DNA from: Paraburkholderia solitsugae
GTDB taxonomy: Bacteria > Pseudomonadota > Gammaproteobacteria > Burkholderiales > Burkholderiaceae
Direction: 5' to 3'
DNA length: 64,000 nt
Assembly (NCBI RefSeq): GCF_013177695.1
Contig: NZ_WOEY01000089.1
Span: forward strand, 46,349 to 110,348
Made by a program: the position numbers and the translations under genes. The first letter of the stretch is position 1. Each line of letters starts with the position of its first letter. Of this stretch, positions 18,553-28,183 are shown piece by piece. The notes beneath the pieces are model-generated. The model did no database searches. It saw only the letters and a list, made by a program, of their open reading frames with translations, and was not told the DNA's origin.

Positions 18553-19491
18553 TCAAACCGACGCCACCACCAACGCCCCAACGCTAGCAATCGCCGCATT
18601 GCAGCGCGCCGCATCGCCGCTCGTCTCCGTGAGATAGACGGTGACGAGAATCGGCCCCCGTCCCGGCGGCCAAAGAATCGCGATGTCATTTGCCGTGCCG
18701 TGATCGCCGGTGCCGGTTTTATCGCCGACGCCCCAATCCTTCGGCAGCTTCGCGCGAATCCGTTCGCCGCCGGTCTGATTGGCGGCGAGCCAGGCCAGCA
18801 GTTGCGCACGCGACGACGACGACAAACGCTCGCCCAGCAGAAGCTCGCGCAGATTGCCAAGCATCGCGTTGGGAGTGGTGGTGTCGCGCGGATCGCCGGG
18901 CGTCGCTTCGTTCAGCGTCGGCTCGTTGCGGTCCAGACGCGTGATGCCATCGCCGATACTGCGCGCAAACGCGGTCAAAGCGGCCGGGCCGCCGAAGCTC
19001 GCCAGCAGCAGATTAGCCGCGGTGTTGTCGCTAAGCGTAATGGCCGCCTTGCACAAGTCGGCGACGCTCATCCCCGCGTCACCAGTGCGCTCGCGGGTGT
19101 GCTGGCTGGTCGCCGGCGAATACGGCACAAGATCGTTTTTGGAAAACACGATGCGCCGCTCCAGATCCCCTTGCCCGTGATCCACGCGCGTCAGCACCAA
19201 GCCCGCCGCCAGCAGTTTGAACGTGCTGCACATCGGAAAACGCTCGTCGGTCCGCAAACCGGCATGTAATCCAGACGTCGTATCGACGATCGAAACGCCG
19301 AGCCGCCCGCCGCTTTCCGCTTCGATCTGCGCGAGCCGTTGACGGATGGCATCCGCCTTGTTGGCCACGCCACCGCCCTGCTTTGCTGCGCCCGCCTTCA
19401 CCACTTTCCCAAACGCGCCGCCACTGCCAACCGCAACCCCAGCTATCGAAACGCCAAGCATCGCGCCCGCGAACTTTCGTCTTGTGATCAT
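18553..19491 (-). CDS. Class A beta-lactamase (PenA-like)
   Basis: 312 residues, somewhat longer than the class average because of a long leader. 'MITRRKFAGAMLGVS' is a twin-arginine (Tat) signal as in Burkholderia PenA enzymes. The catalytic motifs are present: 'STFK' at about residues 89-92 preceded by Cys, 'SDN', an omega-loop 'RNEPTLNEA' with the general-base Glu, and 'KTG' in 'GDKTGTGDHG'. It should hydrolyse penicillins and some cephalosporins in the periplasm. It is divergent from the LysR gene at 19591, the classical inducible arrangement. Confidence 0.93.
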   Translation of the reverse strand: MITRRKFAGAMLGVSIAGVAVGSGGAFGKVVKAGAAKQGGGVANKADAIRQRLAQIEAESGGRLGVSIVDTTSGLHAGLRTDERFPMCSTFKLLAAGLVLTRVDHGQGDLERRIVFSKNDLVPYSPATSQHTRERTGDAGMSVADLCKAAITLSDNTAANLLLASFGGPAALTAFARSIGDGITRLDRNEPTLNEATPGDPRDTTTPNAMLGNLRELLLGERLSSSSRAQLLAWLAANQTGGERIRAKLPKDWGVGDKTGTGDHGTANDIAILWPPGRGPILVTVYLTETSGDAARCNAAIASVGALVVASV

Positions 19492-19590
19492 CGCCGCTCC
19501 TTATGTGAAGCCGCAACTATCGGTTTTTCAACGCCCGCTGGCAAACGATGATAAGTTAGTCGATCCCCTAGAAAATCTTATGTCTTCGCC

Positions 19591-20469
19591 ATGAGACCGT
19601 ATTTGCCGTTGAATGCACTGCGCGCCTTCGAATCGTCCGCGCGACATTTGAGCTTCACGCGCGCCGCGCTCGAATTGAATGTCACCCAGGCGGCCGTGAG
19701 CCAGCAGGTCAGAACACTGGAGGAGCGGCTGGGCACCGCGCTCTTCAAACGTCTGCCCCGAGGATTGGCCATGACGGACGAAGGGCTCGCGCTACGCCCT
19801 GTCCTCACGGAGGCGTTCGATCGCATCGAGGCCGTGCTCAAACAGTTCGACGGCGGCCACTTTCACGAGGTGTTGACGGTCGGCGTGGTGGGCACCTTCG
19901 CGGTGGGCTGGTTGATGCCGCGGCTCAAGTCGTTCCGGGACGCGCATCCGTTTGTCGAGCTGCAGCTGCTGACGAACAACAATCTGGTCGATCTCGCCAC
20001 AGAAGGCCTCGATTTCGCGATTCGTTTCGGCGACGGCACCTGGCCAGGTTCGCTCGCCACCCGGCTGCTCGACGCGCCGCTCGCGATTCTGTGTGCGCCT
20101 GAGATCGCCAGGCGTCTGTCCACCCCCGCGGATCTCGCCAGCGAAACCCTGCTGCGTTCCTATCGCGTTGACGACTGGATGAGCTGGTTCGCGGCCGCCG
20201 GCATTCCGCCCCGGACGATTCGCGGCCCGGTATTCGATTCGTCGCGGCTCATGGTGGAAGCCGCCATGCAGGGCGCGGGTATCGCGCTGGCGCCGGCGCT
20301 GATGTTCGATCACGAGATCAACACGGGCCGCCTGGTGCGCCCGTTCGACGTGGAAGTTCATGCCGGCAGCTACTGGCTGACGTGGTTGAAGGGCAAACCG
20401 ATGACGCCAGCGATGCTGCTGTTCAGTCAGTGGATCGCCAAGGAAGCGGCCTCGCCCACACCTGGTTAG
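19591..20469 (+). CDS. LysR-family regulator (AmpR/PenR-like)
   Basis: 292 residues. The helix-turn-helix lies in 'LNALRAFESSARHLSFTRAALELNVTQAAVSQQVRTLEERLG', followed by an effector-binding domain 'GTFAVGWLMPRLKSFRDAHP'. This is the pattern of AmpR proteins, which sense muropeptides and control a divergent beta-lactamase. It lies 99 bases from, and divergent to, the class A enzyme, so it is probably that gene's activator. Its 3' end overlaps a small convergent gene by four bases. Confidence 0.9.
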   Translation: MRPYLPLNALRAFESSARHLSFTRAALELNVTQAAVSQQVRTLEERLGTALFKRLPRGLAMTDEGLALRPVLTEAFDRIEAVLKQFDGGHFHEVLTVGVVGTFAVGWLMPRLKSFRDAHPFVELQLLTNNNLVDLATEGLDFAIRFGDGTWPGSLATRLLDAPLAILCAPEIARRLSTPADLASETLLRSYRVDDWMSWFAAAGIPPRTIRGPVFDSSRLMVEAAMQGAGIALAPALMFDHEINTGRLVRPFDVEVHAGSYWLTWLKGKPMTPAMLLFSQWIAKEAASPTPG

Positions 20470-20720
20470 CAAACTGCCACGTGACGATGGCCGTTCATTG
20501 CGGGTCGCTCGGCTTGCGGCGGGAACACGTTCCACGAGCCATCGTCATGACGGAAGAAGAAGATGGACAGCAAGCCGCCAGGCCTAAGTGCTTCCACGCA
20601 GACGTAGCGCTGATGCTGCGACGCGCTATGGCAAAACCGCACGACACGAGCGGGCATAGACGGTGTCGGCGCGAGCCATTTGTCGACGGCCCAGTGCAAG
20701 GTCTTTTCTGCGGCAACCAT
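20466..20720 (-). CDS. Conserved hypothetical protein, 84 aa
   Basis: A basic/aromatic protein (MVAAEKTLHWAVDKWLAPTP) with two cysteines and 'LLSIFFFRHDDGSWNVFPP'. I do not recognise a named domain; similar short proteins occur in Burkholderiaceae as far as I recall. A good ribosome site (caaggagcgcatc) supports the start. It shares direction with the LRAT-like gene 58 bases upstream and may be cotranscribed. Likely cytoplasmic. Confidence 0.6.
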   Translation of the reverse strand: MVAAEKTLHWAVDKWLAPTPSMPARVVRFCHSASQHQRYVCVEALRPGGLLSIFFFRHDDGSWNVFPPQAERPAMNGHRHVAVC

Positions 20721-20778
20721 GATGCGCTCCTTGAATCCTTGAATTCCTCAACTCGTTCCTGAACTCGTTCCCACTCGC

Positions 20779-21282
20779 TCACGCGAACTGGACGGCGACC
20801 TGACCATCCTTCGCGGCACGTTCGACAAACGCCTTTACCAGACACACCAGCGCGTGCATACCGGTGCGGGGATGCCTCAAGCAGCACTGCACCTGTTCGC
20901 TGCGGCTCTCGCCAAGCAGGCACCACGAACAGAAGTGCTCGCAGTTATTCGTCAGCAGGCGGTAATGGTTTTCGCCGAGGCGGGAGCGCGCGCGGCGCAC
21001 GGCTTCATCGCCGATGTAGCGGGCGCTCGGGGTCGGGCGGATCGTCAATGGATGACCGGCGGCGAAGCGGGTCAATTCCACCTCTTCCACCGGACCGCGA
21101 TGCGCCGAACTTGCGAAGCCCGCGTAATGAACTACGCGGCCATTGCCGACGTAAATGCCGTGATGTTCATAGCCGCTGCGTTGCGTGACGAGATGTGCGC
21201 CGATCGGCAAGTCGATGGTCGACGCTTCATTGCAGCCTGCGTCGCGGCCTTCGCTGCTCGTCGGAAGAGGATTCGTGTTCAT
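20779..21282 (-). CDS. LRAT/NlpC-P60-like protein
   Basis: About 167 residues. 'IGAHLVTQRSGYEHHGIYVGNGRVVHYAG' carries the catalytic His pair and 'LLTNNCEHFCSWCLLGE' the NCEHF catalytic-Cys motif of the lecithin:retinol acyltransferase-like family, a permuted NlpC/P60 fold. Bacterial members are probably acyltransferases or hydrolases of unknown substrate. I prefer the ATG at 21282 to one nine codons upstream; both have weak ribosome sites. It is divergent from the peptide/phosphatase unit. Confidence 0.75.
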   Translation of the reverse strand: MNTNPLPTSSEGRDAGCNEASTIDLPIGAHLVTQRSGYEHHGIYVGNGRVVHYAGFASSAHRGPVEEVELTRFAAGHPLTIRPTPSARYIGDEAVRRARSRLGENHYRLLTNNCEHFCSWCLLGESRSEQVQCCLRHPRTGMHALVCLVKAFVERAAKDGQVAVQFA

Positions 21283-21665
21283 GGCTGGCCTCGCTTCAAT
21301 ATCCAACACTGTTGCGAGATCTTGCGCATCATCCGGGCCATGTGCGGAAAAGCCTTTATTTAAAGGCCTGACAGGAATTGCGAGGCGTTTTTAGCGCAGC
21401 AGGTGTCCGTTGCGAGCCGACACAAATCACGCCGGTGTGTTGGCATACGTCGATCATGTTGGGGGGCTGGTTGAGCCGCAGCGAGCGTATTTGTCAGGGT
21501 CTGGGAGTCTGGCCAATGTGTTGGGTCCTGCATCAGTGCGCACGCCCGGATGTTGGCTACATCCCGACCTCTGCCGCTCCGCATGACGACGCGCGGCATA
21601 CGCAAGCGCCCGGAATCGCCGTCCAATCAACGCATTGCAAGAAAGCCCGCAGGCGAGCCGCAAAT

Positions 21666-21681
21666 TGGCATGGCACTTGCA
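21666..21681 (+). promoter_or_regulatory. Sigma-54 promoter of the peptide/PP2C unit
   Basis: TGGCATGGCACTTGCA has GG and GC elements at exactly the -24/-12 spacing of sigma-54 promoters and a strong match to the TTGCA box. It ends about 60 bases before the peptide ATG at 21743. The 21283-21742 interval holds no other gene I can support. Confidence 0.85.
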
Positions 21682-21742
21682 CCATCACGTTCAATTCCTT
21701 TTCAACCGCGCGCCCGACGCACGCGGCCAACCGGAGAACGAC

Positions 21743-22030
21743 ATGGCTTCCATTACAGTCAACGACCTCTCGCTGAACCTCGCGCTCGACCGCAAAGCGA
21801 TGGCGGCGATCCGCGGCGGCGGCGGTGCGCCGTGGGTGTACGGCTGGATTCAGCCCTATGTGCGGGAAACGCCGAGCATTGGTCCGGTCGTGAACCTGTA
21901 CGACATTTCGAACAACTTCTATGCTAACCAGATGATCAACACGTTCCAGTCGGTGGATGTGCGCAACACCGGCGCGAACTCGAACATCAACGTCTCCCCG
22001 GACGCACGCAGCAGAAACGATACGGTGTAA
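21743..22030 (+). CDS. Double-glycine leader peptide precursor 1
   Basis: 95 residues. The first 26 align without gaps to four other small proteins in this window: Asp8-Leu9, Leu15-Asp16, Ala19-Met20, Ala22, Ile23 and Gly25-Gly26. Cleavage after Gly26 would release a 69-residue product rich in Asn, Ser and Tyr with no Cys. The ribosome site ccggagaacgac precedes the ATG; an upstream in-frame extension is rejected. It stands behind a sigma-54 promoter and five bases before a PP2C phosphatase gene. The probable processing exporter is at 31374-34430. Bioactivity is unknown. Confidence 0.85.
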   Translation: MASITVNDLSLNLALDRKAMAAIRGGGGAPWVYGWIQPYVRETPSIGPVVNLYDISNNFYANQMINTFQSVDVRNTGANSNINVSPDARSRNDTV

Positions 22031-22035
22031 CCCTT

Positions 22036-22806
22036 GTGACCTGTCCGAGCCAATTTCGATGGACGTCGTCCGCGCGTTCCGACGTCGGACGCGTCCGTGA
22101 AATCAACGAAGATGCCTGCCTCGACCAGCCCGAACCCGGGCGCTGGGCCGTCGCCGACGGTATGGGCGGGCACGCGGTCGGCGATCTCGCGAGCCGGTTG
22201 GTGATCGATGCGTTGAGCCGGCTCGCACCGCCACGCGCCATGAAAACCTGCATCGCCGACGCGCGGGCACGGCTGCAAACCGCCAATCGCCAACTGCGGG
22301 ACGAAGCGGCCCGCCGCCAGGTGCAACGCATCGGGAGCACAGTCATCGTGCTGCTCGCGTGCGACCGCTTCTGCGGCTATCTATGGGCCGGCGACAGTCG
22401 TCTGTATCTCTACCGCGAAGGACAACTGCGGCAACTCACGCGCGATCATAGTCAGGTGGAAGAACTCAAGTCGCTCGGCGTGATTACCGACGAAGAAGCG
22501 CGGCATCATCCGGCGCAGCACATGATCACGCGCGCGGTCGGCGCAACGGATGTGCTCGAACTCGATGACGATGCGATCGAAGTCGCTGACGGCGACGTCT
22601 TCCTGCTATGCAGCGACGGTCTGAGCAACGAGGTCAGCGATGCGGAAATACTGGCGGTGCTGACCTCGGTGGCGTGTGAGCGCGCGTCCGACGAACTGGT
22701 CGAGCTGGCCATTGCGCACGGCGGACGCGACAATGTCACCGCAGTGGTAGTGCAAGCTGAAGATCCGTATGCGTCCGATAAAACCCTGCTGAACCCTGCA
22801 CCTTGA
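22036..22806 (+). CDS. PP2C-type Ser/Thr protein phosphatase
   Basis: 256 residues from a GTG five bases after the peptide stop, so cotranscribed. All PP2C metal-binding motifs are present: 'SDVGRVREINEDAC', 'VADGMGGHAVGD', 'WAGDSRLYL', 'LLCSDGLSNEV' and 'GGRDNVTAVVV'. It should be a soluble Mn/Mg-dependent phosphatase. The matching Hanks-type kinase is at 47207-49267 and a phospho-threonine-binding FHA protein at 36649-39258, so it probably resets the phosphorylation state of the export system. Confidence 0.92.
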   Translation: MTCPSQFRWTSSARSDVGRVREINEDACLDQPEPGRWAVADGMGGHAVGDLASRLVIDALSRLAPPRAMKTCIADARARLQTANRQLRDEAARRQVQRIGSTVIVLLACDRFCGYLWAGDSRLYLYREGQLRQLTRDHSQVEELKSLGVITDEEARHHPAQHMITRAVGATDVLELDDDAIEVADGDVFLLCSDGLSNEVSDAEILAVLTSVACERASDELVELAIAHGGRDNVTAVVVQAEDPYASDKTLLNPAP

Positions 22807-22868
22807 AAATACAGATCAACCCTGCCATTGGCAGCTTGTCGTGCCGGACGTGCACCGCCATCTCATCG

Positions 22869-23483
22869 TCATTGCGGCGCAGGCAGACCGAGGCGCCACG
22901 TCAGATTGCCCCGCGCTCGCGTTTCGCAGCGGGTATGGAAAAAATCGGTGTGATAGATCCGCGGACGTGCCAACAGGTTGCCCAGAAACGTCCGTTCGCG
23001 CATGTCGTAGGCGCGGTCGTCAAGGTCGGGAAGTTCCGCCCTCAGGCGCACCCCGTCCTCACGAAAACGGCTGCGCCGACTGCCCAGCACCGCGAGGTCG
23101 ATATCGCAGGCAAATTGTTCGTCCAATCCGGCCGGCACACGCGTATGCCGGGTCGCCAGGATCATTTCGCAAATGCGCTCGCCCGCTGCGATACGGTCAT
23201 CGGCCCATTGCCGGAACCAGTCCGCGCTGCGTTGCTCGTTGTCCCGTGCGCCGGGAACGTAGATCACGTCGTGGCACCACAGCGCAAGTTCCACGATATC
23301 GGCATGAGGAATCGCGCTACGCGCCTGGTCGAAATAGTTCAAGCAGCGGCGGATATGACGCAGCGTGTGGTAATGACGCGTCGGTTCGGCATAAAGCTGC
23401 GCCAGGTCGGCATAGGCGGCCTCGGCGCGCAAGCCGCCGCTGCGTGACCACAATGCGATGAAGCGCGCTTGCGTCTGGCTCAT
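22869..23483 (-). CDS. HD-domain family protein (predicted metal-dependent hydrolase)
   Basis: 204 residues. 'EPTRHYHTLRHIRRCLNYF' and 'LALWCHDVIYVPGARDNEQRSADWF' give the H...HD...metal pattern of a conserved HD superfamily group (COG4339-like as I recall). Substrate unknown, possibly a nucleotide. A strong ribosome site (ggaaaggggtggca) fixes the start at 23483. It lies downstream of the patatin gene in the same direction, about 90 bases away. Confidence 0.8.
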   Translation of the reverse strand: MSQTQARFIALWSRSGGLRAEAAYADLAQLYAEPTRHYHTLRHIRRCLNYFDQARSAIPHADIVELALWCHDVIYVPGARDNEQRSADWFRQWADDRIAAGERICEMILATRHTRVPAGLDEQFACDIDLAVLGSRRSRFREDGVRLRAELPDLDDRAYDMRERTFLGNLLARPRIYHTDFFHTRCETRARGNLTWRLGLPAPQ

Positions 23484-23574
23484 TGCCACCCCTTTCCACC
23501 CTGCACGGATGCGTGAGCGTTCGGCGCCGTATCCATCATCACGTCGTCGCTTTGCGCCGATCCAGTCGCGATGC

Positions 23575-24624
23575 TCAAAGAAACTCCTCGCGAATGTCGA
23601 TACTCGAGCGTTGCCCGATGTTCCCGTAGTTATGCGTGAGCCACGCATCGGCCTCGCGCCGCCCGTTATCGCGCAGTCCGCAAAGGAAATCCCAATCGGC
23701 GTTGTACTTGCTGGACACGCTGAGCGCGCACATCGCCTCGTCGGATCGAATGGAATGGATCAGCATCTCCTTCATCTCGCCGCCATTGACTTTGCCTTGC
23801 TGGATCAGATCGGTGACGAAGGCGATCGCGCGCATCTCACGCATCAGCGACGAGTTGAAGCTGATTTCGCTGATGCGGTTGAGGATCTCGGCAGCCGTAA
23901 TCGGCACGCCCCGGCGAACCAGCGGGTTGATGTGGACGATCACGACGTCGCGCGTCTTGCAGTGGTAAATCAACGGGTAGATGGCCGGATTTCCCATGTA
24001 GCCGCCGTCCCAGTAGTGTTCACCATCGATGGTGATCGCCTGGAACAGCGTCGGCACGCACGCAGATGCAAGCACGGCGTCCGCGCAGACGTCCTCGCCC
24101 GTGAAGAGGCGTATTTTCCCCGTCTCCACGTTGGTCGCGCACAGATACAGATGAATGGGGCACTGTTTTCGCAACGCGGTGAAGTCGACCTGATTGTCGA
24201 GCACCTCGCGCAGCGGATTCAGATTGTTCGGATTGAACTGGTAGGGCGAGAAGATTCGTAGCGCCATGTCGGCGAACGCATATAACGGTGAATGATCGAA
24301 CCCGAAGCTGTGCGTCCCTTTCAGCCATGGCATCCAGCGCAACGGGTTGTAACGCTCGGCGGATTGCGCCACGGCATGCCAGAAGTCGTGCAGCGCCTGC
24401 CGTGCGCCGTCCTCGCCCCCTTTCAGCAGCCCGTACGCGAGCACTGCGGCATTCATCGAGCCGGCGCTGGTCGCACTCACCCCTTCAATCGCCAGCCTGC
24501 CGTCCTCGAGCAAGCGGTCGAGCACGCCCCATGTGAATGCACCGTGCATCCCGCCTCCCTGCAAAGCCAGCGCGACCGGCTTGCGCTCGTCATCGCCGCG
24601 ACGTCTTGTATTCTTCGTTGTCAT
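23575..24624 (-). CDS. Patatin-like phospholipase
   Basis: About 349 residues. 'LALQGGGMHGAFTWGVL' is the oxyanion-hole loop, 'GVSATSAGSMNAAVLAYG' the nucleophile-elbow region with serine, and 'HYWDGGYMGNPAIYPL' carries the catalytic aspartate (DGG). It should hydrolyse acyl esters of phospholipids. The ATG at 24624 has the ribosome site gtgaggagacgggac, just downstream of the cyclase stop, suggesting coexpression. No signal peptide is seen, so it is probably cytosolic or membrane-associated. Confidence 0.92.
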   Translation of the reverse strand: MTTKNTRRRGDDERKPVALALQGGGMHGAFTWGVLDRLLEDGRLAIEGVSATSAGSMNAAVLAYGLLKGGEDGARQALHDFWHAVAQSAERYNPLRWMPWLKGTHSFGFDHSPLYAFADMALRIFSPYQFNPNNLNPLREVLDNQVDFTALRKQCPIHLYLCATNVETGKIRLFTGEDVCADAVLASACVPTLFQAITIDGEHYWDGGYMGNPAIYPLIYHCKTRDVVIVHINPLVRRGVPITAAEILNRISEISFNSSLMREMRAIAFVTDLIQQGKVNGGEMKEMLIHSIRSDEAMCALSVSSKYNADWDFLCGLRDNGRREADAWLTHNYGNIGQRSSIDIREEFL

Positions 24625-24635
24625 GTCCCGTCTCC

Positions 24636-27600
24636 TCACCCCTCGCGCGACGCCAACGTATCGAGCAAGGCTTTCGCCTCTCGCAGGTCGGCGGTGTCAA
24701 AGCCTTCTGTCAAGCTGTCGTACACCTCGGACAACGCCTGCCGTGCGTCGGCCGTTTTGCTCTGGGATTGCCACAGACGAGCAAGGCTCAATACGGCCCG
24801 CAATTCGAACGACCTGGCGCCCGGACGGTGGGCCACTGCGATCGCCTGGTGAAAGCAGGCCTCCGCTTCTTCCGCACGGGTGGCGTCGCCACTGCGATCG
24901 CTCGACGCGCCGAGCAGCAGATGCCCTTTGATCCGATGTAACTCCGCCTCGTAGCAGTGCTCGCCCGAACGACTCACCATCTCCATCGCTTCGTCGACCA
25001 CGCCCAGCCCGGCGTCCGTCTCTCCCGCTTGCCGGTAGCCGTCGGCGAGCAGAGCCAAAAAGTACGAGTACCCCATTTCGGCCCCGGTCGCCCGGTAGCC
25101 GGCCAGGCCCTCGCGTATCTGCGCAATCCCCTCCTCTACGCTTCCCTGCTGGGTCAGCGCCGAGCCCCGCAGAATCGTGCCCCACGCGAGCCAGATCGGC
25201 ATCCCCTGCTCGGCCGCGAGCGATATGGCGGCCTCAGCGTACTGACGGGTCAGCGTCGCATCGCGCCGGAGCTGATGCAGTAGCGCCGTGTGGGACAACG
25301 CCAGCGCGAGGCTTGAGCCACCGGTATATTTTCGGGCCAGTGCAAGCCCCTCTTGGCTCCGCTTGCCCGATTGATCGGGGTATCCCTGCTGCCACAAGGT
25401 CCAGGCCAGGAAGTTCAGGGCGCGCACGCCTGGATCGATCACGTGGTCGTAGACCGGCTCCTCACGCATTTCCTGGTGATAGAAAACCAGAGCTTGTTCC
25501 TGATGGACGCGGGCAGCTTCGAGATCGCCCAGGTAGAACAGGCTCGTCGAGAGCGCAAGGTGCGCCTCGACGAGCCACGCCGGTTTCCCGGTCTGCCGTG
25601 CCATGCGCAGCAGCCGTTCTCCCAGCTCGCTCGCGGTGCGGTACTCCGCACGCAGCTGGTAATACGTCCTCAGTCCCAGTTGCACCGGGAAGATCTTGGA
25701 GGTCTCGCCAATGCGTTCGCACACCCCCAGCGCGCGCGTATACGCCGCCACGACCTCCGGCGAGCCAAAGCCGCGGACAGTCGCCACGGCGGCCGCCAGC
25801 GAGAGCAGCAGCGTCAGTTCCTGCTGGGCGCGTTCGGGCGTCTCAGGCAAATGATCGAGCAATTCCAGCGCCGCGCCGAGATGACGCATCGCGTCCAGAT
25901 GGGCGGAATGCTGGAGCGCCTGTTGCCCGGTGCGGTGCAGGTATTCCACGGCCTTCGCGACATTGCCGCTTAGCCTGTAGTGATGCGCCAATTCGCTCCA
26001 GTAATCCGCGATACGGGTGGGGAACAGCGCCTCGATGGCCTGCGCCGCACGCTCATGCAAGGCGCTACGGCGCTCCGTCAGCAGCGAGCGGCCGGCGACT
26101 TCCTGAGTCAGCCCGTGCTTGAACGAATACTCGACCTCCGGAAACGCGGGACGCTCGTAAATGAATTCCGCGGCCTCCAGCCGGGCCAGCAGATCCCGCA
26201 ATGCGTCATCGGTGGGAGCGCCCGGTCCATCGCAGATGCGCCGGATCAGGCTGAACGAAAACTCCTTGCCGATGACGGCAAGTGCCTGCAGCAAGTCCTT
26301 CTCCGCGACGGGGAGCCGATCGATACGAGCGGCGAGCACACCTTGCACGGTGGTCGGAATATGTAATGCAGCCGGGGTTTGTTCGATCCGGAAACGGCCG
26401 GGTTCGCCCAGCAGCGATTTCTCTTCGACCAGCGTCTGTACCACTTCCTCCATGAAGAAGGGGTTGCCCTCCGTCTTCTCCAGGATGAGCTGTTTGAGGG
26501 GCACGAGGGTGGGATCGTCCCCAAGCAGCGCCGAGAGCAATCCCTGGGCTTCTGCCGGACCCAGCGGTTCGAGTCGCAACTGGCTGCAATGGCCCGCGCG
26601 TTCCCAGACAGGCTGATACTCTGGCCGGTAGTTCACGAGGAGCAGGATCCGTGAATTCGCCACGCGGTCGATGAGGCTCAGGAGGAATGCTTCGGTCTCG
26701 CGGTCCAGCCATTGCAGATCCTCGAACAACAACTCGATGGGCTGGTCGCGGCTCTCCCGCGTCAGAATCTGGATGATTGCGTCAATGGTCCGATCACGCC
26801 GGATCTGCGGATCCATTTCCGCGAGCGCCGTTCCGCGCTCGCCGATGCCAAGCAGAAAGAGAAGGTAGGGCACAAGATCCTCGAAACTTCGCTCGAGGGT
26901 CAGCGCCTTACCCATGACCTTTTCCCGGCACTGCCGCTCGTCGTCCTGAGCGGTGATCTGGAAATAGTTCTTCAATAGCTCGATGAGCGGCAAATAGGCA
27001 AAGGCCTTGCCGTGCGAAACCGAAAACGTCTCCAGCAACGCACAGCTGGCCCGGGAGCGTTCCTTGAACTCATGGAACAGCCGCGACTTCCCGACCCCGG
27101 CCTCGCCGGCCACCGCGACGACCTGTCCGCGCCCCTCTTTGACCTGCTCCAGCGCCGCATGCAAATGGTCCAGTTCGGTCTGGCGGCCCACGAACCTGGC
27201 AAGGCCGCGATGGGCCGACAGTTGCAGGCGCGTGCGCAACGCGCCGAGACCCAATACCTCATACACGACGAGCGGCTCGGGGATCCCTTTGACCTGCGTG
27301 GCCCCCAGCGCCTTGAATTCAAAATAGCCCGCGGCGAGTTTGTGGGTGGGCTCGCTCACCAGAATCGACGAGGGGACGGCGATCCCTTCCATCCGGGACG
27401 CAATGTGGATCGTGTGTCCGACCGGATCGTAATCGGTGTGCAGGTCGTCCGTGCGGATCGAACGCACGACAACCTCACCGGTGTGGATGCCGACGCGAAT
27501 TTGCAGCGGGATGCCTTTCTCCAGACGAATCCTGTCTCCGTGGCGGCGCATCGCATGCTGCATCCGCAGCGCCGCATACAGCGCGCGCTGCGGATGGTCC

Positions 27601-28094
27601 TCATGGGCGATGGGCGCGCCGAACAGCGCCAGGATGCCGTCGCCAAGCGATTTGGCGACATAGCCCTCGTAGTAGTGGACGGCTTCCATCATCAGCGCGA
27701 CGATTGGCTCGATCAGGCGCTGGGCTTCTTCCGGGTCCAAGTCGTGAACCAGCGCCGTGGACCCCGCCATGTCGGCAAACAGCGCCGTGACGGTCTTGCG
27801 CTCGCCGGCGATCTCGCCCCGGGCTTCCATGGCCGCCTGCGCGGCGCGGATGCGCTCGGCAAGGTGGTGTGGCGTGTAATGGATAGGCGCCGGGGACGGT
27901 TCTGAAACAGACCGGGGCTGCAGGGACGGCGCTGCGGGCCCATCGGTCAGCGGCGCGCCGCACTCGCTGCAGAATTTGGCGGAAAGCCCCGCCTCGTGTC
28001 CGCAGCGCGGACATGTGCGCGCCAGCATGGCGCGGCATGCTTCACAGAAGCTGGCCCCAGCGGGATTCTCGAATCCGCAGTTTGCGCAGCGCAT
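24636..28094 (-). CDS. Class III adenylate/guanylate cyclase with AAA and TPR-like domains
   Basis: 1152 residues. Two CxxC zinc-ribbon units open the protein (residues 3-50). The cyclase domain spans about 95-270 with metal aspartates in 'FADMAGST' and 'SLGDGILALFG' and the 'RVGIHTGEVVVR' region. The ATPase domain shows Walker A 'VAGEAGVGKSRL' and 'LLFEDLQWLD', and the C-terminal half is alpha-helical repeats (TPR-like). Such fusions are common in rhizosphere beta-proteobacteria, but their signals are largely unknown. The active-site residues look complete. It is followed at once by the patatin gene. Confidence 0.92.
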   Translation of the reverse strand: MRCANCGFENPAGASFCEACRAMLARTCPRCGHEAGLSAKFCSECGAPLTDGPAAPSLQPRSVSEPSPAPIHYTPHHLAERIRAAQAAMEARGEIAGERKTVTALFADMAGSTALVHDLDPEEAQRLIEPIVALMMEAVHYYEGYVAKSLGDGILALFGAPIAHEDHPQRALYAALRMQHAMRRHGDRIRLEKGIPLQIRVGIHTGEVVVRSIRTDDLHTDYDPVGHTIHIASRMEGIAVPSSILVSEPTHKLAAGYFEFKALGATQVKGIPEPLVVYEVLGLGALRTRLQLSAHRGLARFVGRQTELDHLHAALEQVKEGRGQVVAVAGEAGVGKSRLFHEFKERSRASCALLETFSVSHGKAFAYLPLIELLKNYFQITAQDDERQCREKVMGKALTLERSFEDLVPYLLFLLGIGERGTALAEMDPQIRRDRTIDAIIQILTRESRDQPIELLFEDLQWLDRETEAFLLSLIDRVANSRILLLVNYRPEYQPVWERAGHCSQLRLEPLGPAEAQGLLSALLGDDPTLVPLKQLILEKTEGNPFFMEEVVQTLVEEKSLLGEPGRFRIEQTPAALHIPTTVQGVLAARIDRLPVAEKDLLQALAVIGKEFSFSLIRRICDGPGAPTDDALRDLLARLEAAEFIYERPAFPEVEYSFKHGLTQEVAGRSLLTERRSALHERAAQAIEALFPTRIADYWSELAHHYRLSGNVAKAVEYLHRTGQQALQHSAHLDAMRHLGAALELLDHLPETPERAQQELTLLLSLAAAVATVRGFGSPEVVAAYTRALGVCERIGETSKIFPVQLGLRTYYQLRAEYRTASELGERLLRMARQTGKPAWLVEAHLALSTSLFYLGDLEAARVHQEQALVFYHQEMREEPVYDHVIDPGVRALNFLAWTLWQQGYPDQSGKRSQEGLALARKYTGGSSLALALSHTALLHQLRRDATLTRQYAEAAISLAAEQGMPIWLAWGTILRGSALTQQGSVEEGIAQIREGLAGYRATGAEMGYSYFLALLADGYRQAGETDAGLGVVDEAMEMVSRSGEHCYEAELHRIKGHLLLGASSDRSGDATRAEEAEACFHQAIAVAHRPGARSFELRAVLSLARLWQSQSKTADARQALSEVYDSLTEGFDTADLREAKALLDTLASREG

Positions 28095-28183
28095 ACGATC
28101 TCTTCCCCTGTCCGGTGCCTGCTTCTAAACATTAGGCGCAGGACCGGATTGCGACAAGAGGCGAGCGGCTAGGGAAGCGCCCC

